Below, piece by piece: positions 45,652 through 64,000 of a stretch of 64,000 nt of DNA (position 1 is the first letter of the stretch; each line of letters starts with the position of its first letter). Below the pieces are notes generated by a model. That model was not told the origin of the DNA, searched no databases, and saw only the letters and a list, made by a program, of their open reading frames with translations. This DNA is from Centroberyx gerrardi. Taxonomy: Eukaryota; Chordata; Actinopteri; Beryciformes; Berycidae. The position numbers and the translations under genes are program-made. The DNA lies in NCBI RefSeq assembly GCF_048128805.1, contig NC_135998.1, positions 22,032,063 to 22,096,062 of the forward strand. The letters run 5' to 3'.

Positions 45652-47707
45652 CTTTCAATTGTCCAAATATATGTGTGGGTTTTATTTTTTCTCCTTTAGA
45701 CAGCTGGAAATAAATTTCAATTTTAAAAGTTGGCCATATCATAATGTAGAATACAAAGTGACCAAATCGTCACCAAATACATGAAATACTATACACTACT
45801 TGTGACAGAATATAATGGAGGGATTAGGTGATGGGCAGCCTGTTACAAGTATACAACATACATAAACAAGGCAGCTCTGACTGCCAATACTAATGTCCAT
45901 GTCGGTCCACGTGAAATAATGAAATCTGGACATCTAGTGGCGAACAGTAGACCCACACCTGGAGGGTTTTTTATTTGACTGTTATTTGATGGTTGGTTTT
46001 CATTATTTGACACGACTCCAACACACATCATCCACAACAGGCGTTTTTCAGAGAAATCTGACCGTATCAAATGAAACTTTTGGTCATGTAAATTTGAATC
46101 ACTCTTACTAGTCCCGCTATACAAACTCCTATGAATTTGAATAGTCTAATGCAGCCTATCTAATCTACTCCTGTCTTACAAACTGTACCGTTTTGTCCCG
46201 TTTTACAGAATGAGCTGTTAGCGAGTGCACACGACAGTAATCTGAGTTGTAAGTATCCGTCGGGCTGATTTGACTGTAAACTGAAGCGCACCGAAGCGGT
46301 CCCATACTGAAAGTGGCCCCTGCAACATCTGCAAGCGACCACAAATGTCATGGCTGTAGCCTACCTAATCCCATATAGTGCAGTCCTTGGTTCACATGGT
46401 TGGACAGGTAGTTCTACATACTTCATCTTGCGCATGAAAATTGTTTGATTCAGAATTCAAACTTTTTTTTAGAATCACTAGCCTAATATTCCTCTATTAT
46501 CCCTATAGGGACTTATGTGTCTGTGGCACTCAATGAATTTCATCTGTTATGTATGGAAGGCTTTTATAAGATTTTCTGTGGTAGAATTATTTAACCTACA
46601 GAAGATAACCCTAACCCTTTTACACTATAGTCTTAATATAGATACTATGGAAGTGCATTTTCTTCTTATGTCCTGTCCGCCAGCCAGACACAGCTGAGTT
46701 GCGTCTGGTGTAGATTGGGAGTTTTGATGACATTCTTTTGAAGTTGTTCTTAACAAATCTGGTTTATATCCTAACGAGCTAATGTCCAGTCTACTCAGTA
46801 TAGCTAAATGGGATTTTAAGGTGAAGCCACAGTGTGGAATGGGCCTATGGTTCAGTTATGGATGACAGTCTGTGCTATATACTGATAGACTGAGTTAAAT
46901 CGGACAAGAGGAAGTCACTTGTGGTGTTTAGGCAACATTTTCATTTTCAAAATTGATGATGTCATGTTATTGTCCAGTCTCTTCAAAACTGAATGGTATG
47001 TTAAGATGGACTCTGGTTCAGTATCGTCAATGATGTTGTGCTGCCCACCAGCAGGGGGCATCGTAGCCCCATAGTGGAACAGTTTGCTTGTAGTTATTTT
47101 TACTTTGGAGATTAGTGGACAAGAGTTCTGCATTTGTCCTCTCAAGTTGCAGTGCTGCAAAATGTGCAATACAAGGTACCAAAGATTTCAAGGCCAAGAA
47201 CGACCCAAGACACTGACTGTGCTGTGCCTTTTTTTTACATTAAAATAATAAATAGGATATGTTGTACGTTATCAGTCTGTGACCCTGTGTTTAGGCTACA
47301 TCCCCAAATCCCCCTCATTTGCCTGAAATTAGCTTTTCAATGATGCTCAGGATATGTTGGGGCGTATCTCTCTTGCTGTGGGTCAGTGTCATATGGGCAT
47401 GGACAGCAGTGAGCCGAGAACATGGGAAGTCATAGCAACAATGGCAGGAAGCATCAAGAAATGAAAGAACAGCTAAATGTGCAGCAGACAAGACCCGTTC
47501 AAAACACGGGTTTTACTAATGTCAAAATGAAGTCTTACCTCCATGTGAAAAGTTGCATATTGTAGTTTTAAGGGTAATGCAGAGTAATGCCGAGTTATTT
47601 TAGTCACAGGAGGGAGCCATTATGGTGAGTCCAAATACTAGACAATAGTGATTAAAAAAAAACACAACAAAGAGGCAATAAAGTCCCGTGTCATGGAGTT
47701 GAAATAC

Positions 47708-47713
47708 TTTATT
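47708..47713 (-). promoter_or_regulatory. atp5fa1 poly(A) signal
   Basis: TTTATT on the plus strand is AATAAA on the minus strand, about 130 bases after the atp5fa1 stop codon. Confidence 0.7.
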
Positions 47714-47840
47714 CTCTGTTAAGAGATTATCTGTACATTAAAGATCAAGTGCCACTTGAATTTTTCAAAGTTCATAGAAAGAATAACTGACGGTGCACTA
47801 TGCAAACATTGACAAAACAACTTGACCAAAAATTAACACA

Positions 47841-53749
<5,909 letters not shown>

Positions 53750-53813
53750 GTCGGTGTCCGGCGGAGTCCGTCCTGCTGCACGAAGCGGCTGAACAGAGCG
53801 GAGCGGGGAGAGA

Positions 53814-53823
53814 AAGATGGCGG
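53814..53823. promoter_or_regulatory. YY1-type AAGATGGCGG site at the atp5fa1 promoter
   Basis: AAGATGGCGG lies 65 bases upstream of the atp5fa1 start codon, near the probable transcription start. YY1 motifs at the start site are common in nuclear-encoded mitochondrial genes; use here is inferred. Confidence 0.55.
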
Positions 53824-54739
53824 ACACAGCGGAGACTTGTAGAAAGGTCACAGTGACCCGGAAGTACTTCTTTAAGCCAAACTGTATGAGTATGCTTTTT
53901 CTTTTCTTTCTCTTTTATTGGCTTTTTTTTCAACGTTGTATCATATAAATGACATCCTATATCTAGAATTAAATATTCCACTAACAGAAAATAGATTATT
54001 TATTTGATTATTTAACAGTTAAAAATAAACCGTGCAGGGCTGCTGATTGCGCATGTCCACTCTTGGATATTTGCTACCAGTCTCCTTGGTGTACATGTAG
54101 TCCTTTTATCAGGAATAATGCCCCAGTGACTTTATCTGGATAACGTTTTGGTTGTGGAAGCCGAAATTGTGTGCACGGTGATATGTCAACTATATTTTTG
54201 TATATCCTTTTAGTCAGTGAGCAAGATCACACCGATCCCGTGAAGATATACTATGACCATGTGTGGACATGCACACTTCCACATTTTTGCAGCACATAGG
54301 CTGCAGTAAATACTAAATATAAAAGAGGTGTGACATGTAGAGGGTCTGGAAACTTTGATCTGTCTCCACTGATTTTGTTGTTAATTTCTGGAAATAAAAT
54401 GGTAACTTAAAGCTACTCAAAATTGTGCATACTCCGCATATGGGGAAATGCATTTAAATATTTCAGAACATGATATATAGATATAGATATTGGCCAAAAA
54501 TATATTAGGCTATGCATGTAAGTGGCATTTATCGAAATATATTTTGAGTGGTTTCCACGCTTTTTCATGTCATTGACCTCCATGTAGATACCATACACAT
54601 TAGACCACAGATCCCCATTTGATAAGGCTTTGTCCTTGTCCTGTTACATATGACAGATCTGAATGACTTCAGTGACACCTATGATCAGAACAGTCAACTT
54701 TATTGCTGTAACTTCTAGTGAGTTAAATAATGTTGAAAT

Positions 54740-54802
54740 TTAGCTGGGGACCCCATGGACCCCTGGGTGGTCCCCGGGCCCCAGCTTGGGCACCAGGTGC
54801 TC
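54740..54802. repeat. Fragment resembling a fish hAT terminus
   Basis: Read on the minus strand: GGTGCCCAAGCTGGGGCCCG followed by GGGACCACCCAGGGGTCCAT. This resembles the common GGTTCCCAACCTGGGGTCC-type ends of fish elements. Its partner end was not found. Confidence 0.4.
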
Positions 54803-54890
54803 TATGTCATCTCTGCCCTGCGGCATTTTGCCACAGTTGCTCCCTGCAGTATCTGTCCCACCCGCAGGGGCGCTCGGCTCTGAAAGCAGC

Positions 54891-54907
54891 CCGGAAGTGG
54901 CGCATGC
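54891..54907 (+). promoter_or_regulatory. ETS and NRF-1-like sites of the ark2n promoter
   Basis: CCGGAAGTGG is an ETS/GABP consensus. It is followed directly by GCGCATGC, close to an NRF-1 half site. No TATA box is visible; this fits a housekeeping promoter just before the inferred first exon. Confidence 0.55.
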
Positions 54908-54939
54908 AGCGTACTTTGTGAACGACGGCTGATGGAGAC

Positions 54940-55151
54940 ATTTTAAAATAAACACAGCTAGCTGGGAAAGCTAACCGGGCTTGTAAAGGTGCGAGTGCAC
55001 TGCGCCAAGAGCTTCAATTTTTCCAAGTTGTAGATAAGTAAAGAGCTATTTCGCAGTGCATCATTTATGCGCCTTAAATTAAAAGGCTAAAAATTACTGA
55101 AGATGTCAAAAAGTCGGACACTGGGAAAAGAAGTATATAACTAACACCCCG
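54940..55151 (+). other. Inferred non-coding first exon of ark2n
   Basis: The sequence after the ETS/NRF-1 sites ends at a strong donor, G|GTAAGT (55152). A matching acceptor, TTCCACCAG, ends at 56449, just before the coding exon. It contains a short upstream open frame (55103-55144). The transcription start is not determined. Confidence 0.45.
55103..55144 (+). CDS. Upstream open reading frame in the ark2n leader
   Basis: A 13-codon frame, MSKSRTLGKEVYN, is closed by TAA seven bases before the donor. If the exon is real, this uORF could reduce translation of ark2n. Its peptide is not known to matter. Confidence 0.3.
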   Translation: MSKSRTLGKEVYN

Positions 55152-56514
55152 GTAAGTTCTAACTAGCTTAGCCGATTTTAAATGCTAAGTTGGCTAACGT
55201 TACCGCTCCTAGCTGAGTTAACGTAACGTTAGCTGACATTAGCCTGCCTGTTACTCCCCTCGACGGCAAAATACTGCTTCCATTTTTGGGGTCTTGCGAG
55301 GCAGCTGTCCCGCAACTTGCATATTTTTCCATGACTTGTGCTCTTCTTCTTGCCAAGTTTGAAAGCGTAAGGTTATGACCGAGCTTAGCCTCACTACGCA
55401 GCTAAACTAGTGTCTGGACCCGAGCCTAACTAGCCTTGGCTAGCCGCACAACCAGATCCATTCATTCAGGCGCTACAGATGAAGCTCTGTGTCTGTTACA
55501 CGCTTCTTAAGTTCAGTGTAGCTGAAGGTGTTGCACAGATATTCACGACTTGAGTGTCAGGCAGTATGAGACCTGAAAATGGGGAGATAACAATTACGTT
55601 ATACACCTCTTTCGTCTTAGATGCTAACCTCTCACCACCAAATTATGGGAAATTCCGCCTAAAATGACGTATACAAAATGAAAAGCCGATATCTGCTATT
55701 TCTGCAAATTTGTTTTTTGTGCTGCTCTCAGCCAATGGTTATGTGTAACGTTATAACACAGTACAAAATGAACAAGCTAAATTTAAGATGCAGCAAGTGT
55801 TTATGCCAATTTTAAGGAAATGTTTTACGTAACATAAGGTAGGTACACAGTGAATTAATTTCAGTCAGTGATACTAGGTTTATAAAGAATATCAAGTTTG
55901 AATATGCCTCCAGTCCAATCTAAACTCTTGAGCTGAGTGTCATTTAGCATGGATTCATACCCCACTATACAATAATAATACACACATAATCTGCTGCAGC
56001 ATAATGGCTGATACCAAGACAGAGATCTTGTAATCCTGGTTTTTAATTTAGAATACAAGATTTGCATATCATGTGACACTACATTACTTTGAGATTAGTT
56101 TAAAAATGTAAATATGCAAACTAGGACCCACATATGGGTTCAGGTGCGGTCATACCTCTATTTGAATATTTATTGCGCATGTTTTGGACAGCAGCACATA
56201 CTGGCTGGTACTAAGCGCAAGAGGAAACCCTGAGCCGCCATTCGGCACATAAAAATGTAATATATATCCTATAGGCTGTTTCAGTAGCTGCAGAAAGCCA
56301 GAGTGAAGGTACAGTTAAGAACAAACCCTACTGCACTGGACGTTTGCCTTGTACACACTGTATAAATAAATCATCTTCCACGCCTTAATAGCATTAAGTG
56401 TGAGCTGTCGTGAATCAGGATGAATGATGTCATGTTTGTGTTCCACCAGGTGAGTTCCTGTCCAGGCACATCGGTCCATGTTAGTTGGACCTTTGGGCTC
56501 GGGGCTCAACTAGC

Positions 56515-59500
56515 ATGAAGATGGCTGACTCAGAGAAGGCAGAGGAATTTGTGGATGCTGAGAGCCTCCCAGAGTGCCTTGCTGATGCAGAGTCAGCTAC
56601 TGCTTCTGTCAAAGGAGAGCAGGACGAGCATCTAAAAACCGAGACCACCACCACCACTACCAGCTCGCCGACAAGGGACAAGGAGGGAGACAGCCCCCTG
56701 CATACAGAGGGCGAGCCGGGCCTCCTCTCCATGCCGTGCCTGATGAAGGAGCTCCGCCGAGACTCCCCAGAGTCCCAGCACGCCTCCACAGGGAGTGACA
56801 AGCCTGTCTCTCGTAATGTCTATGAGAGCGACTCCTCGAACCCCTGCATGCTCTCCCCCTCCTCCAGCGGCCACCTGGCTGACTCAGACACTCTCTCCTC
56901 AGGGGAAGAAGGGGCTGTTCCTCGTGTAGGAGAAGAGGATGAGGGCAACATGGAGGCCGCCGCTGATCCTGGGCAGGCAGCAGGAGGGCAAACATCTGCT
57001 GCGGTGACAGGGGGGAGGAAGTCCCGGAGGTCACGTTCGGAGAGTGAGATGCCAGTTAATGCGATGGCGGCAAAGAAAAATCGCTGCCAGCACACTGTGG
57101 CGGCAGTAGGTGGGCAAGAAAAGCAAACCAATGGCAAACTGGCGAAAGTGAAAGGTCACCGGAGCCAGAAACACAAGGAGCGTATGCGTTTGCTGAGACA
57201 GAAACGGGAGGCAGCAGCACGGAAGAAGTATAACCTGCTGCAGGACAGCAGTACGAGTGACAGCGAGCTCACATGTGACTCCAGCACCAGCTCGTCTGAG
57301 GATGAGGACGATGACACCTCAGGAGGAAGCAAGACAATCAACACAGATATCCCAGGTAACATCCGACCTCCACAACATATGCTTACAGTACTACTACATG
57401 TCCTGGGTAATAGTAGAAGTCACTATTCTCACCCAGATATCCCAGTGTAAAACAATGGGATTTTGCCACATAGTAATGGCAAGATATGTAGGCCTACAGT
57501 ATTTTATTTATATTTACCAAAGACAATTAATTTGGCATCAAATTCAAAACACATTTTCAAGGCCTGCATGACCTCAAATTTTCAGGTAACCCAAATCAAT
57601 TTGTTCACATACCATATAGTGTAAGAAAATGACATGGGCTGTTTACAAAGCCCTAGTAGCATCAGATCAATACAGACACTGCTTTGTTTGTGTTTGTTTA
57701 CTCGCTCACTTGTTTTTGAGTTATTTTCTCACTCATCATTTGTCTTCATTCACCATGCCTTTAGATATTCACCCATTTACATGTAGAAGGGCATGAGCCC
57801 AGTCACTTGTAGTAGTGAGTGTTTTGTTGGAACCTCATCTCATTTGCATGCTGTGGAAATCTAGTGGACATTATTCAGCCCATACGGAATGATATAAATG
57901 GGGTTGTGTTCTGCTGTAAGCTAACCTATATTGTGAGTTGTGCGCTTCCATGAGTGAGCCATTTTTATCCTCAGCATTTACTGTAAATAGACTGTGGTAT
58001 ATGATCTCACTGTGTGGTGTTAGTATAATCTGCAAGACTATGCGACCACCTTTCAGTGTTAGTGTGTTAGTAGAAACGCAGTCTTATACCTGAGAATTTA
58101 GACTTGTAACCGTATTTAGTTAATGTGCCATTTAATGAGAATACTCAATGTTCATTTTAAAGATTTCTATTCTTTATTTCCAGTTGAGAGAAGTTGAATT
58201 TAAATAGTTGTCTTTTACCTGAAGACTCTAACTAGCACTATAACATGCTACTTTTTTAACCTTGTCTAATCTACCTGTGGCTTTTGAATATTCCTCAGAC
58301 CCTGATCTATCATTCACTGTAGTTTTTTTCCTGTTCCAAAGTGGGAAGTGTTCAGAGGTGCAGCTTGTTTTGAATCACAGCTAAGCAGATGGTTCAATAT
58401 AATGGGCACCTCGGGGTGCTCGGATAGCTCCTGTTTCACCTGCATAGAAAGTCTTTATGCATACACAGCTTTGGTTAAGGATGGCTGCAAATGTCTCTGC
58501 TAAAGTGGTGTTACTTGGAACGGTCTTCTCTAAACTAAGCTCAGGCACATAAGCGTCTCATAAGGAAAAACACTGGCAGACAAAATCTGTCTTGTCTTTG
58601 TGTCTGCTTGTTTATCACCCCTGTGCGTGTCCCCTGAGTTACCTGATATTTCCTGGTAATTGTGGAAATCTCTTGGGTGAGTTGAGTTGTTCATTAGTAT
58701 CTACCAACAGGATGGTAGTTACTGGCCTGCTGCCTATTTCTGCTATTGAAAGAGGCCCTTTCTTTACATTAGGTTGATCTTTTGACTGTGATTACTTGTT
58801 TCTCAATATAGCCTATTTGGTTGGTCTGGTAACTTTTTTCATTTTCCATCTAGCTCATGGTGTGTTTAAGGTTTTTGTTTAATAAGAGTAATATTTAGGC
58901 TACCTAGCATGTTTCCACAGAGTGAAATTAGCTTATCTTATCCTGGTCAGTCCTGTTCATTAACATTATAGAGGTATTGTTAGCCTATGTCAACTCATAT
59001 TGACCTACTTCATATTTCATATAGATTATTAAAATATTAGCAGTGAAAACACGTAGACAAAGCTATTTCTCTCGTCATTGGGGTGTAGGTTTATAATTCA
59101 TCTGCGTTATTCGGTTGTGTTTACTTCAAAGTCTCACCACTTAACACATCTTCCCAACCTCAGCCACTGAATCAGTCGCCCGAGACACCCAGTTATCTTC
59201 TTGTAGGAATCTGTAGAACATGAAATGTTATCAACCATTTTTGCATTCCGCACACAGATTTGAGTGCTACAACTGCATGATGTAGTCCATCAGCATGAAA
59301 GAGTCGATCTGCACGTAACCAAAAACAAACTGTCATTTTCTCTTTTAAAACAAAAGTCCACCTTCGAAGCATGAAAAGTGCTACTGTATTTTCTTATGGC
59401 TTGGCCTCAATGTCTTTAAAGCTGGCTTCAGACGTGCAACGGAGAGATCCAGAGTGGGTGCCCAGATTCATGGGCTGCTGGACAGCGGCTCGTGGGACAG

Positions 59501-60321
59501 GAACAGCATCGGCAGTGTTCTGGAGGAGGCCATGACGCGCTTTGCTGTGATGCAGCGCCAGACTGAGGAGCGCTTCCGCATCTGGATGGAAAAGCTTGCA
59601 CGCCTCGACTCGGACGACGACGACTCGTCCAAACGCTCAAGCGACGCCCTAGAGGGGCGACAGCATCCCACCCGAGGGGCACGCCCGTCCCCTCCCAGTT
59701 CCTTCTTACCATCGTCAGAGTCTGCAGAGACCATGGCGGCATACATGTTGGCCCGAGAGAACACCAGTCTCACCCCCGCCCCTATAAACAACAACAACAT
59801 CCTACCTGAAGTGGTCACTCAAAACGGAAACCTAGGCGTTCCAGACCCTGGTCTCTTGAATGTTTAGATTTCACTTCTGTTTCACTCCTCGCAGTTTCAT
59901 ACTGTCATCTTACCAAGTATAGACCTAGTTGATGCAGAAAGCATGGCTATGGGTATTTATAAACGATGTGAGGACAATTCCACTAAACTGTCACACCACC
60001 AACTGCAGCTGGGCCTGAGCTGTTCATTTGAAAGACTTCTTGACTCTGTGCAGGACCTGAGGCCCAGTGCGTCTGCTAGCACTGAATCACTGTGAGATCT
60101 GACATTCTGAATAATTCAACTCACCTGTTTGATTTCTGCAGCCAAATGACTTGTTTGTACAGGAAAGTACAGTTAATATAGAAGCCTGTTCAGCATATGT
60201 GACAAGGACATGGGGCATATTTCAAAAGACTATCGAGTCAGGGCTCTTATTGTATTGCTTGCTGTATGGCCTATTCCAAGTGTTTTCTTGTTTACCAGCT
60301 TCACATACACACACACACTCA

Positions 60322-60364
<43 letters not shown>

Positions 60365-63300
60365 CGGCTGTCTATGTCAGTCATATAAATTGTGCATTAC
60401 AGAACCTGGGCAGCCATTATTACAATGCTAGGTAGGGTGCTGCTGCTTCATAGCATGTGCCTTGTCATACTGACTTCATGCTGGGAATGATACATAGATA
60501 GAGCATCATAATGCTATTTCTTTAGGAATCAGGTTCAAGACAATACATTAGCCTACTTTCCCCTGAACTATGCCTGCACTTTGCTTGTAATTGGTTCAGG
60601 ACTTTTTAACTCTTGTGACAACCTTTATTTTGGTGGCATAGCTTTACTAACATCAAAACATTACAAAAAAATGATTTGCCTATAATATAAATGCAATATA
60701 CTAACCCACACGATTTTTAGCTTTGTTTTTGAGAACATATTATGTAGGAACGTAATTAGATTAGATTTAATTTTTTTTTTACACTGTTTGCCTTTTTGTT
60801 ATCCTTGCTGCCATTGCTGCCGTACTGCCTTTGTGCAGTAATGAATGAAACTAGTGAGGGAGAAATGACTCCCAATGTTTATTTTTAGAAGCCTATGTAT
60901 AGATCATGGACATCAAATAAGGCATGTAGTCTTTTGTTGTGGGTATTAGCTGCAATATCAAGAGCCTCAAAACTCCATATAATGTTCTCCTAGTTACGTT
61001 TATTTGCACTGGTCTGCAGTCTGCCAGCTTGGCCTGTTTCAAGAAAACGCTGCCTGTTCAGCAGCTCGAATTTAAACTGAAAACCCAGGTGTCAAACTGA
61101 GAGATATACAGCAGTAATACAGCTGCGTTATGGTGCATGGCAAAGATTAAAGTTTACTGATTCCCAAATCCGTAAGACTGACTGATCCAGGTGATCAAGT
61201 GGCCTTCTCTGGTTCAGATCCTGTGGTCTTTGAGGCGGACACGCTCCTCCTCAACCCTCTTCTCCGGCTACTTTTACAGAAACGGATGACTATAGTGTCA
61301 CAGACCTTACACTCAAAACACTATCTAACCATCACAGACATTGATGAAGGAATCCTTGGCCTAAACTTCTTCATAGTTAGGATGTTCAAAGTGTTGCATT
61401 TTCCGTATGTGTATGTATAGCCCTTTGATTGTCAGTTCTACAATAATTTCAGCTGAAAGCGTCAAATGGTTTTCCCTCCTGTTTGCATGTGACTTCCCCT
61501 CTGTGATTATGTAAATTAGTATCTAGAATGTGCAAGGCCAAATTAGTTTTCATCAGCAGCATGTGTGCAAGGTAAAGCTTTGCTCATGTTGATAAATGGT
61601 GACAGAACATTTTCTCATATATTTAGTTTCTCTTGGCCTCATGGTTTTGTTTCAAATCTGTGTGAATGTTGTTGTCGTTTTGTTTTATGGCGTACTATTA
61701 CTTTGCCATTTGGGTTCAAAGGGATCCAATAGTGGTCCTCCGTTTGTTTTAAACTGAAATTACCTTTAAATTATCTGGTATTGCTACTGCATTGTCTACA
61801 TGGTAAAGGGAGCTTTGTTACACAATCACAAACTGCGTGCATTAAACACACCACTGAGGACAGTCCAGTGTTTACCAAAGAGACTATCCTAGTTTACATT
61901 AGTCCTTTTTCTATCTTTATTACCTGGGCTTTACATTGGCAAGTGCTTGGTTTCTCTGGTAACCCTGGTACCCTCCCATTTCTCTATTGGCTACCCATAC
62001 GGCAGTGCTCTCCCAGAGTACATGTTGTCCAGATGATCTTCACACAGGCATGTGTCTGGATAGCAGTGTGTGTCACTCCCAGGGACTCCTTTTACAGGGT
62101 AGAACAAAGATACATGTTCCCACTATCCTAACGCAGGGAGTTTTTGTTGTATTGTCTGTTTGGCTTTTTATTATTCCACTACATTTCATTCACTGAATAA
62201 GATTACTTTTGAAGTGTTTTGTAATGATTGTATTCTGGTGTAGTTTTTATGTGAATGGCTGTTATTTTAAAAGCATTAAACAGAGACATAAAAGTACTGC
62301 CGTAACATGTTTATTAGTGCATTGCAAGCACAACCATTAAACATACAGCGCTTATTAGTGGACCTACCAAAATCTGTTTGCCTGAAATGGCAGTATCTAG
62401 GCCTAGCCAAGATACATTAATTCGTTGGATTATAACTTTAGCTAGTCCTTTTACCGTGGAAGCATTCTGTAATTCTGTTTTACAGCACAACCAGCATTAT
62501 CAAAATGAATAGGCCAAATGTTTATTTTAGTATTATTATAGCCTCTTGATGCGCATTCATATAGCATCATTAGTGTAAACTATTGCAGTTGGGACGATGG
62601 GGTATGTTGCCTTGCATATTGTACAACTGAAGCTAGGAGGACTGTGGATGCAGTGTCCCGTCTTCTGTTCCAAACAGAATCCTAACGCTGCTAGGCATGA
62701 TTTGAATAATGAAGTGTTTTCTTTGTTTTCTGCAGACGGGCCTCCAGTAGTGGGTCACTATGATATTTCAGACACTGATTCTAACCAGGAGAGTATGAGT
62801 GTGGAGACAGTCCGGGCCACGGTGATAAAGCATGAGCTAAAAACACACAGAGGCCAGGATATGGCAGCTCACTCTGGGTGTATAAGAGCTCTGAGCTCTC
62901 TCTCAGGTCAGTTACAAACCCGGTATATCCAACTGACAATTTCCACTCCTCTGAGTGAAGACAAGAAATTTAGAGGCATGGGTGTCACCAATATGCAACG
63001 TGCTATGTGGGGAAACGGGTATAAGAGTCTTATTAATCTCAGCACGACGCCTTTGAAGTACTACTGTCTTCATCCCACGCACCACTGTATTGCATTTAGT
63101 GCCATAAAAAGCCTTGCTGCCTTGCTTCAAGACAAAAAATTGACCTTTCAAGAGAGACTCGCTGACATGAACAAAAAGTCCACTATTTGTTGTGTCTAAA
63201 ATATTACTCCATGCTATCCCGTCAGCCATTCAAAAAAAAAGTGTCAGAAGTCCATCATTGTTTTGTCCTTGTCTGTGTCAAAGCAGTTGCTGTCTTTGTG

Positions 63301-63905
63301 TGTCAGCAAGGCCTAAGGCTCTCCACCGCTCCAGTCCTCCTTAAAGTTTGTGACTTTGTTTCCGTTGTTTGTTTCAGGCCACGTGGAGGCAGAGCTGTCC
63401 CACAGGGAGAGTTCTCAACACAAGGGCCAGATTAACATCGCCTCCTCAGATAGTGAGGTGGAAATAGTAGGAGTGCAGGAAAACACACGGTAAAGACAGT
63501 CCTTCAGTGGGCAACTTGCAACACAAAAATACATTTTAGAGTTCTAAGACAAACTTTATTTGTACTGACAGTGTTGAAATTCTTTTAACACTTCACATGG
63601 TTTTAGGTTGTGTTTAGCAGCTGTAGCAACTTTGTTTACAAAAACATTTGTATCCTTACACAGTTGTTGTCTCACTGTATCCTCTTCATTTTTTTTTTTT
63701 TTTTTTTAAATCCAGATGTGCCCATCCATGTGGAGGGGTGATCAAGAGTTTGTCCTCCTGGAAGGCAAACTCAGTGGAGCAGTTAAACAGCACAAGGCAA
63801 CCACAGCTCTGGACTACCGTTTCCCCTCAGCCCAACTGGGTGTCCCCTCCTGAAGTGGTGGATCTCACACTGGACGAGGACACCGGACACAAATACCTAC
63901 TCTAA
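56515..63905 (+). CDS. ark2n: Arkadia N-terminal-like protein, SUMO-binding (human C18orf25/ARK2N)
   Basis: Exons 56515-57355, 62736-62906, 63378-63489 and 63716-63905 keep frame for 437 residues. It resembles the N-terminal part of the SUMO-targeted ubiquitin ligase RNF111/Arkadia but has no RING. Exon 1 contains [36 protein letters not shown], a basic [10 protein letters not shown] patch and the highly conserved [20 protein letters not shown] block. Exon 2 has [14 protein letters not shown]. Two SUMO-interaction motifs are plain: EVEIVGV in exon 3 and VVDLTLDED near the C-terminus, which ends KYLL as in human. Start chosen because MKM at 56515 matches the human N-terminus. Human ARK2N has been reported as an AMPK/PKA-regulated protein; the molecular role is little known. 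The exon at 59422 offers an alternative ending. Confidence 0.93.
57356..59421. other. ark2n intron, first part
   Basis: No gene or clear repeat was recognised in this 2 kb of intron. Confidence 0.5.
59422..59867 (+). CDS. ark2n: Alternative terminal exon of ark2n (predicted)
   Basis: After TTTAAAG at 59415-59421 an open frame continues in exactly the phase left by the exon ending at 57355 (first base of a codon). It reads [40 protein letters not shown] and [20 protein letters not shown], then a Ser/Pro-rich tail ending [11 protein letters not shown] and TAG. The helical, charged block looks like selected protein sequence, not chance. Used as last exon, it would give a protein of about 428 residues without either SUMO-interaction motif. 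No donor suitable for skipping onward was evident. I infer an alternative isoform; an independent nested gene is less likely because no start codon precedes the conserved part. Confidence 0.65.
59868..62735. other. ark2n intron, second part, with (CA)n
   Basis: It could hold the 3' UTR of the alternative isoform, but no convincing poly(A) signal close to 59867 was identified. A CA microsatellite is at 60303-60362. No other gene seen; open frames such as 61781-62131 match nothing. Confidence 0.5.
60303..60362. repeat. (CA)n microsatellite with TC interruption
   Basis: Two CA runs are separated by a short TCTCTC stretch. Confidence 0.95.
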
Positions 63906-64000
63906 AATAACTTGTACACTGAAGACTCCTTACTTCTTCCTCTCACTCCTCCTGCTCCCTCTGACCGCGCCTCCATGTTATGGCTGAAATCCTTCCTAGA

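Larger units (their letters stand above)
44917..47840. other. Convergent spacer between bhmt and atp5fa1
   Basis: It contains the bhmt 3' UTR with AATAAA at 45646-45651 and, at the right edge, the atp5fa1 3' UTR. Between about 45670 and 47690 I see no gene; open frames there are short and unrelated to known families. Confidence 0.6.
53750..54890. other. Divergent promoter interval between atp5fa1 and ark2n
   Basis: No coding sequence. The left edge holds the atp5fa1 promoter and leader. The rest is AT-rich until about 54740, where a GC-rich repeat fragment and then the ark2n promoter begin. Confidence 0.6.

Overview
This is a piece of a ray-finned fish nuclear genome, most likely a spiny-rayed (acanthomorph) teleost. 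Genes are split by introns with GT-AG borders. The protein-coding exons match vertebrate families closely. One intron carries a copy of the short inverted-repeat element that begins AGGGCTGCAACTAA-like, which I know as very abundant in acanthomorph genomes. No bacterial, viral or LTR-retroelement content was seen.

Layout, left to right. (1) 601-10199 (+): thrombospondin-4, 21 coding exons; the signal-peptide exon lies left of the window or is not recognisable. (2) 10200-15129: gene-free, but it holds a diverged direct duplication of about 450 bp. (3) 15130-18162 (+): SLC14 urea transporter, 9 exons, complete. (4) 18163-24574: gene-free, dominated by a 2.3 kb CTGY tetranucleotide array with higher-order periods and one perfect inverted segment. 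(5) 24575-28245 (+): dnajb5, an HSP40 co-chaperone, 4 coding exons. (6) 29533-33050 (+): a three-exon gene for a small single-pass membrane protein with the PPNSP motif, which I identify as huluwa (hwa), the maternal dorsal determinant of fish and frogs. (7) 33051-42365: a graveyard of decayed transposable elements: a DDE_4 transposase scrap, a BED-finger hAT transposase relic, a LINE reverse-transcriptase scrap, and an internally deleted L1-like LINE bounded by a perfect 14 bp target-site duplication. (8) 42366-44916 (+): bhmt, 8 exons, complete. (9) 47841-53749 (-): atp5fa1, the ATP synthase F1 alpha subunit, 11 exons, complete. (10) 56515-63905 (+): ark2n (human C18orf25, Arkadia N-terminal-like), 4 constant coding exons plus a phase-compatible alternative terminal exon that would replace the SUMO-binding C-terminus.

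The genes do not form an operon or a pathway; they are independent housekeeping, matrix, transport and developmental genes. The order is informative: atp5fa1 with ark2n recalls human 18q21, the SLC14 genes lie on nearby 18q, and thbs4 with bhmt recalls human 5q14. This supports the identifications and suggests an ancestral linkage block. atp5fa1 and ark2n are transcribed divergently from promoters about 1.2 kb apart; bhmt and atp5fa1 converge.

Exon borders were read by eye from splice signals and reading-frame continuity; every multi-exon CDS given here keeps frame from its first listed exon to its stop. Family names come from remembered human or zebrafish protein sequences, not from a search.
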